A stretch of DNA of 64,000 nt from Cupriavidus sp. AU9028 (GTDB taxonomy: Bacteria > Pseudomonadota > Gammaproteobacteria > Burkholderiales > Burkholderiaceae): contig NZ_JAIMCG010000021.1 of assembly GCF_019795295.1 (NCBI RefSeq), forward strand, positions 1 through 64,000, in the 5' to 3' direction. Positions 29,637-38,532 of this stretch are shown here, piece by piece; the stretch's first letter is position 1, and every line of letters starts with the position of its first letter. Below the pieces are notes generated by a model, which was not told the origin of the DNA, made no database searches, and saw only the letters and a program-made list of their open reading frames with translations. The translations under genes and the position numbers were made by a program.

Positions 29637-31733
29637 ATGCGACAGCCCGACTCCCTTTCCTTGCTGCATTCCTCGACGATCCGGCGCCGCGCGCTGGTTC
29701 TCGCCCTGGCCGCGCTGACGCTCGGCGCATGCGGCGGCGATGACGACAGTCCGCCGCCCACGCCGCCGCAAAGCGGAGGCGGTGGGGGCGGCAATGGAGG
29801 CGGCAGTAATGGTGGAGGCAGCGGCGGGGGCAGCGGCGGCGGCAATGGCAACGGCGAGCCGCCCGCCATGGCCGGCGGCTGCGAACTGGACGGCACCACC
29901 GGCGGCGAGGTGGTGGTGCTGCCCGGAGAGCCGGGCGCGCCGGAGGTGGCGACCGGCTATGCCCCGAAGAAGACCGTCTATGCACGGACCTATATGGCGG
30001 TGACCAACAATCCGATCTCCACGCAGGTCGCGTGCCGCATCCTGAAGGACGGCGGCAACGCCATCGATGCCGCGGTGGCCGCGCAGATGGTGCTGAACCT
30101 GGTGGAGCCGCAGTCGTCCGGCATCGGCGGCGGTGCCTTCATCATGTACTACGACGCGGCAAGCGGACAGCTGACTGCCTACGATGGGCGCGAGACCGCG
30201 CCGGCGGGCGCGGACGAGAACTATCTGCGCTGGAAATCCTCCGGCGACCAGACCGCGCCGGTGCCCAATGCCGTGCTGAGCGGACGCTCGATCGGCACGC
30301 CTGGCACCTTGCGTGTCCTCGAGATGGCGCACGACGAGCACGGGCGCGAGTCCTGGTGGAAGCTGTTCCTGCCGGCGGTCAAGCTGGCCATCGACGGGTT
30401 TGCGATTCCGCCGCGCCTGGCGGCATCGATCTCCAGTCCCAGCGCCGTGGCGAATATCAGGCGCGATCCGGAGATGGCGGAGTACTTCCTGAACCCCGAC
30501 GGCACGCCGCGCGCCGTCAACACGATCCTGAAGAACCCGGCGCTGGCCAAGACCTTCACGGCGATCGCGGTGGGCGGCGCCGATGCGTTCTACAAGGATG
30601 GCTGGCTCGCGCGCGATATCGTGGCCAAGATCCAGACCAGCTACAACGGCACCACCACGCCGGGTGTCACCACCCTCGAGGATCTGGCCAACTACCAGGC
30701 CAAGAAGCGCGAGCCGGTTTGCACGACCTACCGTGACTACGAGGTTTGCGGCATGCCGCCACCGTCTTCGGGTGGCATCGCGGTCGGGCAGATCCTCGGC
30801 ATCCTGGAAAACTTCAATCTCTCCGAGTATCCCCCGGTCTTCATGGACCAGAACGGCGGCAAGCCGAGCGTCGGCGGCGTCCATCTGGTCGGCGAGGCAG
30901 GCAACCTTGCCTATGCCGACCGCAACAGGTACGTGGCCGACACCGACTTCGTGCCGCTGCCCGGCGGCAGCTGGGATACGCTGCTGAACAAGCCCTACCT
31001 GGCGCAGCGCGCCGCGATGATCCGTCCCGATCGCGCGATGCCGCTGCCGGCGCCGGCGGGCGAGTTCGGCTCGCTGCCCCTGGCCGCGCCGGTGATCGCC
31101 GAACGCGGCACGACGCACCTGTCGCTGGTGGACAAGTACGGCAACGTGGTGGCGATGACCACCACCATCGAGGCGGGCCTCGGCTCCTACCACATGACCA
31201 ACGGCTTCCTGCTGAACAACGAACTGACCGATTTCAGCGCGGAGCCGTCGATCAATGGGCAGGCCGTTGCCAACCGCGTGCAGGCCGGCAAGCGCCCGCG
31301 CAGCTCGATGGCACCGACGCTGGTCTTCAAGCGCGATGCGCAGGGCGCCCGGCAGTTCCATATGACCACCGGCACGCCGGGCGGGGCGACGATCATCCAG
31401 TATGTCGCCAAGACCCTGGTTGGGGTGCTCGACTGGAACATGGACGCGCAGCAGGCGGTGTCGATGATCGACTTCGGCTCCAACAACGCCACGATGATCG
31501 TCGGCGGCGAGCACCCGAACGTCAACACGAGCACGCCCGCGGGCGGCTTGCCGGGCGACGCCGATCCGCTGGTGCGGGGCCTGCGCGACCTCGGGCATAC
31601 CGTCAGCGTCAACAACCAGTCCAGCGGCCTGAGCGCGATCGTCAGGCAGACCATCGGCGGGGCGCCGGCGCTGGTCGGCGGTGCGGATCCACGGCGCGAG
31701 GGGGTGGTGTTGGGGGACACCTTCACGCCTTGA
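29637..31733 (+). CDS. ggt: Gamma-glutamyltransferase, lipoprotein form
   Basis: GGT removes the gamma-glutamyl group from glutathione and related compounds by autocatalytic self-cleavage. The 698-residue precursor has a lipoprotein signal with lipobox LTLGAC (C32). A Gly/Asn/Ser linker of about 45 residues follows, and then the GGT fold. The processing site is ERG|TTHLSLVD with nucleophile T492; the small-subunit motif KRPRSSMAPT and MTTGTPGGATI follow. It would be anchored in the outer or inner membrane facing the periplasm, whereas E. coli GGT is soluble periplasmic. AGGAG precedes the ATG. A REP-like pair lies just after the stop. Confidence 0.93.
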   Translation: MRQPDSLSLLHSSTIRRRALVLALAALTLGACGGDDDSPPPTPPQSGGGGGGNGGGSNGGGSGGGSGGGNGNGEPPAMAGGCELDGTTGGEVVVLPGEPGAPEVATGYAPKKTVYARTYMAVTNNPISTQVACRILKDGGNAIDAAVAAQMVLNLVEPQSSGIGGGAFIMYYDAASGQLTAYDGRETAPAGADENYLRWKSSGDQTAPVPNAVLSGRSIGTPGTLRVLEMAHDEHGRESWWKLFLPAVKLAIDGFAIPPRLAASISSPSAVANIRRDPEMAEYFLNPDGTPRAVNTILKNPALAKTFTAIAVGGADAFYKDGWLARDIVAKIQTSYNGTTTPGVTTLEDLANYQAKKREPVCTTYRDYEVCGMPPPSSGGIAVGQILGILENFNLSEYPPVFMDQNGGKPSVGGVHLVGEAGNLAYADRNRYVADTDFVPLPGGSWDTLLNKPYLAQRAAMIRPDRAMPLPAPAGEFGSLPLAAPVIAERGTTHLSLVDKYGNVVAMTTTIEAGLGSYHMTNGFLLNNELTDFSAEPSINGQAVANRVQAGKRPRSSMAPTLVFKRDAQGARQFHMTTGTPGGATIIQYVAKTLVGVLDWNMDAQQAVSMIDFGSNNATMIVGGEHPNVNTSTPAGGLPGDADPLVRGLRDLGHTVSVNNQSSGLSAIVRQTIGGAPALVGGADPRREGVVLGDTFTP

Positions 31734-31740
31734 CGCGCCG

Positions 31741-31880
31741 TTTGCCCTCTCCCCCGGCCCCTCTCCCGCAAGGCGGGCGAGGGGAGCAAACCGGCAGCGC
31801 CAGATGAGCCGTCGATGTTTGCCGTCACCTATCGGTGTTCCCCCTCTCCCCTTCAAGGGAAGAGGGCCGGGGAGAGGGGT
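31741..31880. repeat. REP-like palindrome pair
   Basis: Unit one (31741-31790) has stem CCCGC-AAGGC-GGGCG inside the CCCTCTCCCCCGGCC ... AGGGGAGC frame. Unit two (31838-31880) is inverted, with core CCCCTTCAAGGGAAG and flank GGGCCGGGGAGAGGGG. They occupy the space between the convergent ggt and S9 peptidase genes. Confidence 0.8.
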
Positions 31881-31923
31881 TGGTCTTCAAACCGCCGCCC
31901 CGACCCCCCGCGCTGTCCAAGGT

Positions 31924-33885
31924 TCAACCCTGTGCCTGTTCCACTGGCTCCGCGATATACCGCTCCAGCCACCGGATCAGCCGGCTGTTCACGTCACGCC
32001 GGAACGATGGCAAGCCGCTTTCGTAGAAGTGGTGGTTGCCGCCGGGATACAGCACCATCTCCACCGGCACCGTGCTGTTGCGCATCATCGCCACGAACAG
32101 CTCTTCCGACTGCCCGATGCAGCAACGCTGGTCGTCCTTGCCCTGCAGGATCAGCGTCGGCGTGCGCGCCGAGGGCAGATAGGGCAGGGGCGAGAGCCGC
32201 CGATAGGTATCGCGCTGCTCGGTCGGCTCACCGAGCATCTCGTAGGGGTCGGAGTAGTAGCCGCTGTCCGAATTGCCGTAGTGCGCTTCGAGATTGATGA
32301 TGGGGGCGGAGATCACCGCGGCACGGAACCAGTCCGAATTGCCGATGGCCCATGAGGCAAGGTAGCCGCCATAGGACTTGCCGGCAATGGCGATGCGCTC
32401 GTCCGTGAGCTTCTCGTTGCGCAGCGTCTCGATCGCCGCGAGATGCTGGGGCAGGTCGAGTTCGCCCCAATGCCCGCGCAGCCGCTCCGCGAAGCTGTCC
32501 TCGTAGCTGCTCGACCCGACCGCGTTCAGCGACAGGATGCTCCATCCGCGCGAGCACAGGACATGCCAGTACACATGCGACGTGAAGGCCAGCAGCGTAT
32601 AGCTGCTCGGTCCGCCGTGGGCATTGACCAGCAGCGGTCCGGGGCCGGTCGCATCCGGCGGGCGCATCAGCCAGCCCTCGATCTGCTCGGTGCCGCCTTG
32701 GCCGTCGGGGACGTCGAACTGGCGCAGGGAGACTTCGGGCAGCGTGCGCTCGTTCCACCATGGGTTCAGCGCAGTGATCTGCGCGCCGTTGCCGCCGTCG
32801 AGGTCGCAGCTGTACAGCTGGTTCGGGGACGACAGCGATTCGGCAAGATAGACCAGGCGGGACGCACTCCTTGCCAGGCCGCGCACATGTTCGAGCTCGC
32901 CCGCGACCTTGCTGTACTCCCCGTCCGGTACGCTGACGCGGCCCACCTCCTGCAGCCCGCGCCGCGCGGAGATCAGGTACAGGGAGCGGCTGTCGTCGGA
33001 CCAGCGCAGCATGCATTCCGGAGCCAGTTCCAGCGAGGGGCAAAGCCGGCGCACGCTGTCGTCCTGCCGGTCGATCAGCCACAGGCGAAGGCGGGCATCG
33101 CCCTCGTCGGCGCCGCCCAGGCACGCCAGCCAGCGTCCGTCGGACGAAACCGATGGGGCGCTGCCGGTGCCGATCTTGTCGGTCAGCTGGCGCGGCGCGA
33201 AGCCGTCGGCGCGCATGGTCCAGATGTCGCTGCGATGGGCCGCGCGCGCCGAACGGGTGCGGGCGTAGACGATCGACTGGCCGTCCGGCGCCCATTGCGC
33301 CTGCTCGACATTGAACGAGCCGCGCGTCAGCTGGGTGGTGTTGCCGCTTGCCAGGTCCAGCGCGAACAGGTGCGAGCGCTGACGCAGCGCGTAGCCGCCG
33401 TTGTCGGACTTGTACGGCAGTTGCCACACCACCTCCGGCCCCCCGTCTTCCAGCGGTCCGGACTGGCCCTGGTAGTCGTCCTCCTCGATCGGCACGTTGG
33501 CCGTGACCAGCAGCCTGTCCCCCGAGGGCGACCAGCTGACGCTGACCGCGCCCATCGCGAAGAACGACAGCTGGCGCGCTTCGCCGCCATCGTGGCGGAT
33601 CACGAACGGTTGCGGCGCGCCGCCGGACCGGCTGGACAGGAACGCGATCCGCTCGCCGTCGGCCGACCACATCGGCGCCGTATCCAGCGCCGTGCCCGCT
33701 GTCAGCTGCCTGGGCGGCTGTTCCCCGGGGCGGGTCGGATAAAGCCAGATCGCGCAACCGTAGCTGTCGCTTTCCTTGTTCACCGTCTCGACGGTGCAGG
33801 CCACCATCTCGGAGGCAGGGCTGCACTCCATCGACATGATGCGCTGATACTGGAAGAGGTCTTCGACCTCGAAGGGGGTGGCCAT
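31924..33885 (-). CDS. S9-family prolyl-oligopeptidase-like peptidase
   Basis: This serine peptidase of the acylaminoacyl-peptidase/DPP type has 653 residues. An N-terminal beta-propeller carries repeated WSPSGDRLL, WAPDGQSIVYAR and SSDGRWLACLGG blades. A C-terminal alpha/beta hydrolase follows, with nucleophile S504 in AGKSYGGYLASW, Asp in LILQGKDDQRC and His in PGGNHHFYESG. No signal peptide is seen, so it is probably cytoplasmic. The start ATG at 33885 begins MATPFEVEDLFQYQ, where family similarity starts, but the ribosome site is poor. It lies 50 bases after the cytochrome oxidase gene on the same strand. Its substrate is unknown. Confidence 0.9.
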   Translation of the reverse strand: MATPFEVEDLFQYQRIMSMECSPASEMVACTVETVNKESDSYGCAIWLYPTRPGEQPPRQLTAGTALDTAPMWSADGERIAFLSSRSGGAPQPFVIRHDGGEARQLSFFAMGAVSVSWSPSGDRLLVTANVPIEEDDYQGQSGPLEDGGPEVVWQLPYKSDNGGYALRQRSHLFALDLASGNTTQLTRGSFNVEQAQWAPDGQSIVYARTRSARAAHRSDIWTMRADGFAPRQLTDKIGTGSAPSVSSDGRWLACLGGADEGDARLRLWLIDRQDDSVRRLCPSLELAPECMLRWSDDSRSLYLISARRGLQEVGRVSVPDGEYSKVAGELEHVRGLARSASRLVYLAESLSSPNQLYSCDLDGGNGAQITALNPWWNERTLPEVSLRQFDVPDGQGGTEQIEGWLMRPPDATGPGPLLVNAHGGPSSYTLLAFTSHVYWHVLCSRGWSILSLNAVGSSSYEDSFAERLRGHWGELDLPQHLAAIETLRNEKLTDERIAIAGKSYGGYLASWAIGNSDWFRAAVISAPIINLEAHYGNSDSGYYSDPYEMLGEPTEQRDTYRRLSPLPYLPSARTPTLILQGKDDQRCCIGQSEELFVAMMRNSTVPVEMVLYPGGNHHFYESGLPSFRRDVNSRLIRWLERYIAEPVEQAQG

Positions 33886-33935
33886 GTCGATTCGCTTGTC
33901 GTTGGATGTGGGCCTGGCGCCATGGGCGCGCAGGG

Positions 33936-35570
33936 TCAGTGCAGTTGCGGCGGCTTCTCGAAGGTGTGGAAGGGTGCCGGCGACGGTACCGTCCATTCCA
34001 GCCCCTGCGCGCCTTCCCACGGCGATTCCGGTACGCGCTCGCCGCTACGAATGCACTTGAGCACCACATACAGGAACAGCAACTGCGAGAAGCCGAACAC
34101 GAAGGCGCCGATGGTCGACAGCGCGTGGAAGTCGGTGAACTGCGGCGCGTAGTCGACGTAGCGCCGCGGCATGCCGGCCAGCCCGAGGAAGTGCATCGGG
34201 AAGAAGGCCACGTTGAACGAGATCATCGAGGTCCAGAAATGCCACTTGCCCAGACGCTCGTCGTACATGTGGCCGGTCCACTTGGGCAGCCAGTAATAGG
34301 TGGCGGCAAATAGCGCGAACAGCGAGCCGGCGACCAGCACGTAGTGGAAGTGCGCCACCACGTAGTAGGTGTCGTGCACCTGGATGTCGATCGGCGTCAT
34401 CGACAGGATCAGCCCGGTGAAGCCACCCATGGTGAAGACGAAGATGAAGCCGATCGCCCACAGCATGGGCGTCTCGAAGGTCAGGTTGCCACGCCACATG
34501 GTGGCGATCCAGTTGAAGATCTTCACCGCGGTCGGCACCGAGATCAGCATCGTCGCGTACATGAAGAACAGCTGGCCGACCACCGGCATGCCGGTGGTGA
34601 ACATATGGTGCGCCCAGACGATCGAGGACAGCACGGCGATCGCCGCGATGGCGTACACCATCGACGAGTAGCCGAACAGCGGCTTGCGGGAGAACGCCGG
34701 CACCACCTGCGAGATGATGCCGAACGCCGGCAGGATCATGATGTAGACCTCGGGATGCCCGAAGAACCAGAAGATGTGCTGGTACATCACCGGATCGCCG
34801 CCGCCCGCGGCGTTGAAGAAGGCGGTGCCGAAGTGGCGGTCGGTCAGCACCATCGTCACCGCGCCGGCGAGGATCGGCATCACCTCGATCAGCAGGAAGG
34901 CGGTAATCAGCCAGCTCCAGCAGAACATCGGCATCTTCATCAGGCCCATGCCCGGTGCGCGCATGTTCAGGATGGTGACGATGATGTTGATCGCGCCCAT
35001 GATCGACGACGCGCCCATCAGGTGCAGCGCGAAGATCGCCATGTCCATGCCCACGCCCATCTGCACCGATAGCGGCGCATAGAGCGTCCAGCCGGCCGCG
35101 GTGGCCCCGCCGCCGGCGAAGAACGATCCGATCAGCAGCAGCGCGGCCGGGGGCAGCAGCCAGAAGCTGAAGTTGTTCATCCGCGCGAACGCCATGTCGG
35201 AGGCACCGATCATCAGCGGAATCTGCCAGTTCGCCATGCCGACGAAGGCCGGCATGATGGCGCCGAACACCATCACCAGGCCATGCATGGTGACGAGCTG
35301 GTTGTACAGCTCGGGCCGCATGAACTGCAGGCCGGGCTGGAACAGCTCCAGCCGCAGCAGCAGCGCCATCACGCCGCCGGCCATCAGCATCGCGAAGCTG
35401 AACCACAGGTACATGGTGCCGATGTCCTTGTGGTTGGTGGCGAACAGCCAGCGGCGCCAGCCCTCCGGATGCCCATGGGCATCGTGCGCATCGTGCGGGT
35501 GATCGAGCGGAAGATCTCCGGAAGGAGCGTGCGGCATTGGACGGGGGTGCGCGGCGGGCGTGGTGTCCAT
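33936..35570 (-). CDS. coxA: Cytochrome c oxidase subunit I (unpartnered)
   Basis: This is the 544-residue haem-copper oxidase subunit I with twelve predicted membrane segments. It has the haem a ligand His in LVTMHGLVMVFG, the CuB His and cross-linked Tyr with the proton Glu in WFFGHPEVYIMIL, the CuB pair in VWAHHMFTTG, the K-channel Lys in VPTAVKIFNW and the haem a3 ligands in VVAHFHYVL. All catalytic residues are present, so it is aa3-type and should be active. No subunit II, III or assembly gene is next to it, which is unusual. Partners must come from another locus or it is a spare copy. The N-terminus (about 40 residues) is His/Asp/Pro rich with HPHDAHDAHGHPEG. AGGAGA precedes the ATG. 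Confidence 0.94.
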   Translation of the reverse strand: MDTTPAAHPRPMPHAPSGDLPLDHPHDAHDAHGHPEGWRRWLFATNHKDIGTMYLWFSFAMLMAGGVMALLLRLELFQPGLQFMRPELYNQLVTMHGLVMVFGAIMPAFVGMANWQIPLMIGASDMAFARMNNFSFWLLPPAALLLIGSFFAGGGATAAGWTLYAPLSVQMGVGMDMAIFALHLMGASSIMGAINIIVTILNMRAPGMGLMKMPMFCWSWLITAFLLIEVMPILAGAVTMVLTDRHFGTAFFNAAGGGDPVMYQHIFWFFGHPEVYIMILPAFGIISQVVPAFSRKPLFGYSSMVYAIAAIAVLSSIVWAHHMFTTGMPVVGQLFFMYATMLISVPTAVKIFNWIATMWRGNLTFETPMLWAIGFIFVFTMGGFTGLILSMTPIDIQVHDTYYVVAHFHYVLVAGSLFALFAATYYWLPKWTGHMYDERLGKWHFWTSMISFNVAFFPMHFLGLAGMPRRYVDYAPQFTDFHALSTIGAFVFGFSQLLFLYVVLKCIRSGERVPESPWEGAQGLEWTVPSPAPFHTFEKPPQLH

Positions 35571-35789
35571 GAGCGGTCTCCTGCCGAAGGGTGGGGGCGC
35601 TGCGTACCGCGACCTGGAAAAGGAAGCGGGACAGCACCGGGGCAAAGCGGGGATAAAGCGGCTCTGCTTGAAGCAATCGATATGCCCGCGAGGCGCCGGC
35701 GCCACGAGGAGCGGCATCTCCGTCGGGGTGCGCCGATGGCACGCCGCTTGCGCCTGCGCTTGCCGCTTGGCAAGGCACGGGGAGGCGGC

Positions 35790-36269
35790 ATGTCCGATTG
35801 GTTGATGCGCAAGAACTGCGCGCTGACGCCGGCGCAGACAATGGCCTCCTATGGCGCGGCCAGCGTGCTGGTGCTCGGCGTCGCGTCGATGTTCGTCGCG
35901 CTCGGCCATTGGCCGGTGCTGCCGTTCGCGCTGGGCGAACTGCTGCTGATGGGGGCGATCCTGCTGCGCTATTGCCGGCACGCGCGCGACTTCGAACGGG
36001 TCAGCGTCCGCGACGGCGTGCTGATGGTGCAGGTACGCGACGGGGAGCATCTCGTCGAGTGGCAGGCGATGGCGGCTTTGGTGCGCTTCGAGCCGTATGA
36101 GCCGAGCGGTCTGATCGTCATGCACTACGGCGGCAGGACGTTCGAGGTGGGCCGTCATCTGCCCTGGCCCCAGCGGCCCGCCTTCGCCGAATCACTGCGA
36201 CGCGCTTGCCGCGCGGGCCTCGCCGGGCCATCTGCGACGATGGATACATTTGCGCATCGCTACCGGTAA
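35790..36269 (+). CDS. DUF2244 membrane protein
   Basis: This 159-residue inner-membrane protein has two adjacent hydrophobic segments (about 18-35 and 40-56) and a soluble C-terminal domain containing RVSVRDGVLMVQVRDGEHLVEWQ and GRTFEVGRHLPWPQRPAFAESLR, the pattern of DUF2244. In many proteobacteria DUF2244 genes sit beside cytochrome c oxidase genes. Here it diverges from coxA, supporting a link with that oxidase. Its biochemical role is unknown. GGGGAGG lies four bases before the ATG, slightly close but the only good start. Confidence 0.8.
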   Translation: MSDWLMRKNCALTPAQTMASYGAASVLVLGVASMFVALGHWPVLPFALGELLLMGAILLRYCRHARDFERVSVRDGVLMVQVRDGEHLVEWQAMAALVRFEPYEPSGLIVMHYGGRTFEVGRHLPWPQRPAFAESLRRACRAGLAGPSATMDTFAHRYR

Positions 36270-36305
36270 GGATTGCGCGCCGACGTGGCATGTCCTGCGA
36301 TCGGC

Positions 36306-36423
36306 TTGCTCCCCTCGCCCGCTTGCGGGAGGGACCGGAGGAGAGGGCGACCCGAGCCGCGGCCCTCGGCACCACCGTTCTTCTCCCCTCGCCCGCTTGC
36401 GGGAGAGGGGCCGGGCGAGAGGG
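36306..36423. repeat. REP-like tandem units
   Basis: Two units lie in the same orientation at 36306-36348 and 36379-36423. Each has CTCCCCTCGCCCGCTTGCGG then GAG-rich sequence and a GAGAGGG end. They fill the gap between the DUF2244 gene and purT. Confidence 0.8.
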
Positions 36424-36531
36424 TAACGGCGTCCAGCATACCGCCACGGCGCTGGAAACCGGGAAGGTGTGCCAGCAGCCTCCACCCCCGCGCACGGTAG
36501 AATCTCGCCTTTTCCGTCACGCGAGCGCAAG

Positions 36532-37737
36532 ATGACCACACTAGGAACGCCTCTCTCCCCCAGTGCTACCAAAGTGATGCTGCTGGGCTCCGGCGAACTC
36601 GGCAAGGAAGTGCTGATCGCGCTGCAGCGCCTGGGCGTCGAGACCATCGCGGTGGACCGCTACGACAACGCGCCGGGTCATCAGGTGGCACATCACGCCC
36701 GTACCGTGACGATGACCGATGGCGAGCGCCTGCGCGCCCTGATCGAGGCCGAGAAGCCGGACCTGGTCGTGCCGGAGATCGAAGCGATCGCCACGCCGAT
36801 GCTGGAGCAGCTGGAAGCCGAGGGCAAGGTGCGCGTCATTCCGACCGCTCGCGCCGCGCGCCTGACGATGGACCGAGAAGGCATCCGCCGGCTCGCCGCC
36901 GAGACGCTGGGCGTGCCCACCAGCCCCTACCGCTTCTGCGACTCGCTGGAGGAACTGCGCGCGGCCATCGACGGTGGAATCGGTTATCCGTGCATCGTCA
37001 AGCCGGTGATGAGCAGCTCCGGCAAGGGCCAGAGCAAGATCGCGGGTCCGCAGGACATCGACGCCGCATGGCGTTATGCGATGGAGGGGGGGCGGGTCAG
37101 CCAGGGTCGCATCATCGTCGAGGGGTTCATCGACTTCGATTACGAGATCACCCTGCTGACCGTGCGTGCGCGCAACGCGGCAGGCGAGATCGAGACGGCC
37201 TTCTGCGAGCCGATCGGCCACCTGCAGGTCAGCGGCGACTATGTCGAGAGCTGGCAGCCCCAGCCGATGTCACCGGCCGCGCTGGACCGTGCACGGGAGA
37301 TTTCCGCGGCGGTGACGCAGGCACTGGGCGGACAGGGCCTGTTCGGCGTCGAGCTGTTCGTCAAGGGCGACCAGGTCTGGTTCAGCGAGGTCAGCCCACG
37401 CCCGCACGATACCGGCATGGTCACCATGGCCACGCAGTGGCAGAGCGAGTTCGAGCTGCATGCGCGGGCGATTCTCGGGCTGCCGGTCGATACCAGCCTG
37501 AAGACCCCCGGTGCCAGCGCGGTGATCTATGGTGGCGTGCAGAGCCAGGGGGTGGTGTTCGACGGTGTCGATGACGCGCTGCAGGTGCCCGGCTCCGATG
37601 TGCGGCTGTTCGGCAAGCCGGAAAGCTTCGAACGCCGCCGCATGGGCGTGGCGCTGGCGCGCGCCGCCGACGTGGACACCGCGCGGGAACGGGCGAAGGA
37701 AGCGGCCTCCCGCGTTCGCGTCCGGGTTCCGGACTAA
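36532..37737 (+). CDS. purT: Formate-dependent GAR transformylase 2
   Basis: PurT makes formyl-GAR from GAR, formate and ATP in purine synthesis, as the folate-independent alternative to PurN. The 401-residue protein begins [26 protein letters not shown], nearly the E. coli start, which fixes the ATG at 36532. Visible ATP-grasp features are [16 protein letters not shown] (P-loop-like) and [28 protein letters not shown] for metal and ATP binding. The C-terminus carries the short PurT-specific barrel. It is monocistronic, flanked on both sides by REP-like repeats. Confidence 0.97.
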   Translation: MTTLGTPLSPSATKVMLLGSGELGKEVLIALQRLGVETIAVDRYDNAPGHQVAHHARTVTMTDGERLRALIEAEKPDLVVPEIEAIATPMLEQLEAEGKVRVIPTARAARLTMDREGIRRLAAETLGVPTSPYRFCDSLEELRAAIDGGIGYPCIVKPVMSSSGKGQSKIAGPQDIDAAWRYAMEGGRVSQGRIIVEGFIDFDYEITLLTVRARNAAGEIETAFCEPIGHLQVSGDYVESWQPQPMSPAALDRAREISAAVTQALGGQGLFGVELFVKGDQVWFSEVSPRPHDTGMVTMATQWQSEFELHARAILGLPVDTSLKTPGASAVIYGGVQSQGVVFDGVDDALQVPGSDVRLFGKPESFERRRMGVALARAADVDTARERAKEAASRVRVRVPD

Positions 37738-37762
37738 TTGTTACGCCTGCGCTCGCCCCACG

Positions 37763-37810
37763 GTTTGCTCCCCTCGCCCGCTGGCGGGAGAGGGGCCGGG
37801 GGAGAGGGCG
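37763..37810. repeat. REP-like palindrome, single unit
   Basis: The unit reads GTTTGCTCCCCTCGCCCGCT, then GGCGGGAGAGGGGCC, then GGGGGAGAGGG. It lies just after purT, between convergent genes. Confidence 0.8.
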
Positions 37811-37864
37811 ATCGAAGCCTGGAACTGCTGACGACGGACACCTGCCCGCTGCCCGATATCGCCC

Positions 37865-38209
37865 TCAACCCACCCCGCCTTCCCCCCGATCGATCGCCCG
37901 CATCGCCGCCGCGATGTCATCGGCACTGTCCGGGCGCACCAGTCTTCCCACCTCCTTGCCGTCGCGCAGGAAAATCAGCGTCGGCCACAGCTTCACCCGG
38001 AACGAGCGCCCCAGCGGCTGGCCCTTGCCGTCTTCCACCTTGATATGCCGCACCTGCGGGTGCGCCTCGAATGCGGCGGCGATCAGCGGCTGCGCGCGCA
38101 TGCAGAAGCCGCACCACGGGGCGCCGAACTCGAGGACCGCGGCGCCGGGCAGCGCGTCGATGTCCTCGCGTGGCGGTTCGGTTGCCATATAGGTATCGGT
38201 CATGGCCAT
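37865..38209 (-). CDS. Thioredoxin-family protein
   Basis: This 114-residue cytoplasmic thioredoxin fold has the redox site APWCGFCMRAQPL (C33, C36), LWPTLIFLRDGKEVGRLVRP with the cis-proline, and the usual final helix. The dipeptide between the cysteines is Gly-Phe rather than the Gly-Pro of TrxA, which normally changes redox potential, so it is probably a specialised reductase rather than the main thioredoxin. The start ATG at 38209 has AGGAG seven bases upstream; a second ATG two codons later has poorer spacing. Confidence 0.88.
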   Translation of the reverse strand: MAMTDTYMATEPPREDIDALPGAAVLEFGAPWCGFCMRAQPLIAAAFEAHPQVRHIKVEDGKGQPLGRSFRVKLWPTLIFLRDGKEVGRLVRPDSADDIAAAMRAIDRGEGGVG

Positions 38210-38532
38210 CTCGGTCTCCTGTCGTGATTGCGATTCTCGCGCCTCTTGCAAGAGGACAAAGGATCATGTCGCGCGTCCATGCGAGATTCGGGCCAAAAGC
38301 GCGGTCCTCCTGCAAAGAAAAGCGCGCTCTCTGGCACTTTACCATCGGTGAATCCGGCGGTTGAGCCCACGGCAAGCGCCGTGCCGTCGACTTGCGCGGC
38401 CGTTCACCGAATATCACTCAAGTGTTACAGGGCGCTGACGTAAACCCTAGGCAGGCGGCTGCCCTTATTCCGCCCACCAAGGCCGCCAAACAAGGTTCCC
38501 GGTCTACGCAAACGTCTTTTCACCCATTCATC
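38210..38532. other. Divergent gap, thioredoxin / chemoreceptor
   Basis: This 323-base region holds no gene I can support. The only element of note is the weak flagellar-type promoter at 38441-38468. The frame open through it ahead of the chemoreceptor shows no signal or domain. Confidence 0.4.
38441..38468 (+). promoter_or_regulatory. Possible sigma-28-type promoter
   Basis: TAAACCCT, twelve bases, then GCCCTTAT partly matches the flagellar sigma consensus (TAAAGTTT, about 11 bases, GCCGATAA): five of eight in each box. It sits 65 bases before a chemoreceptor gene, where such a promoter would be expected. The match is weak. Confidence 0.25.
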
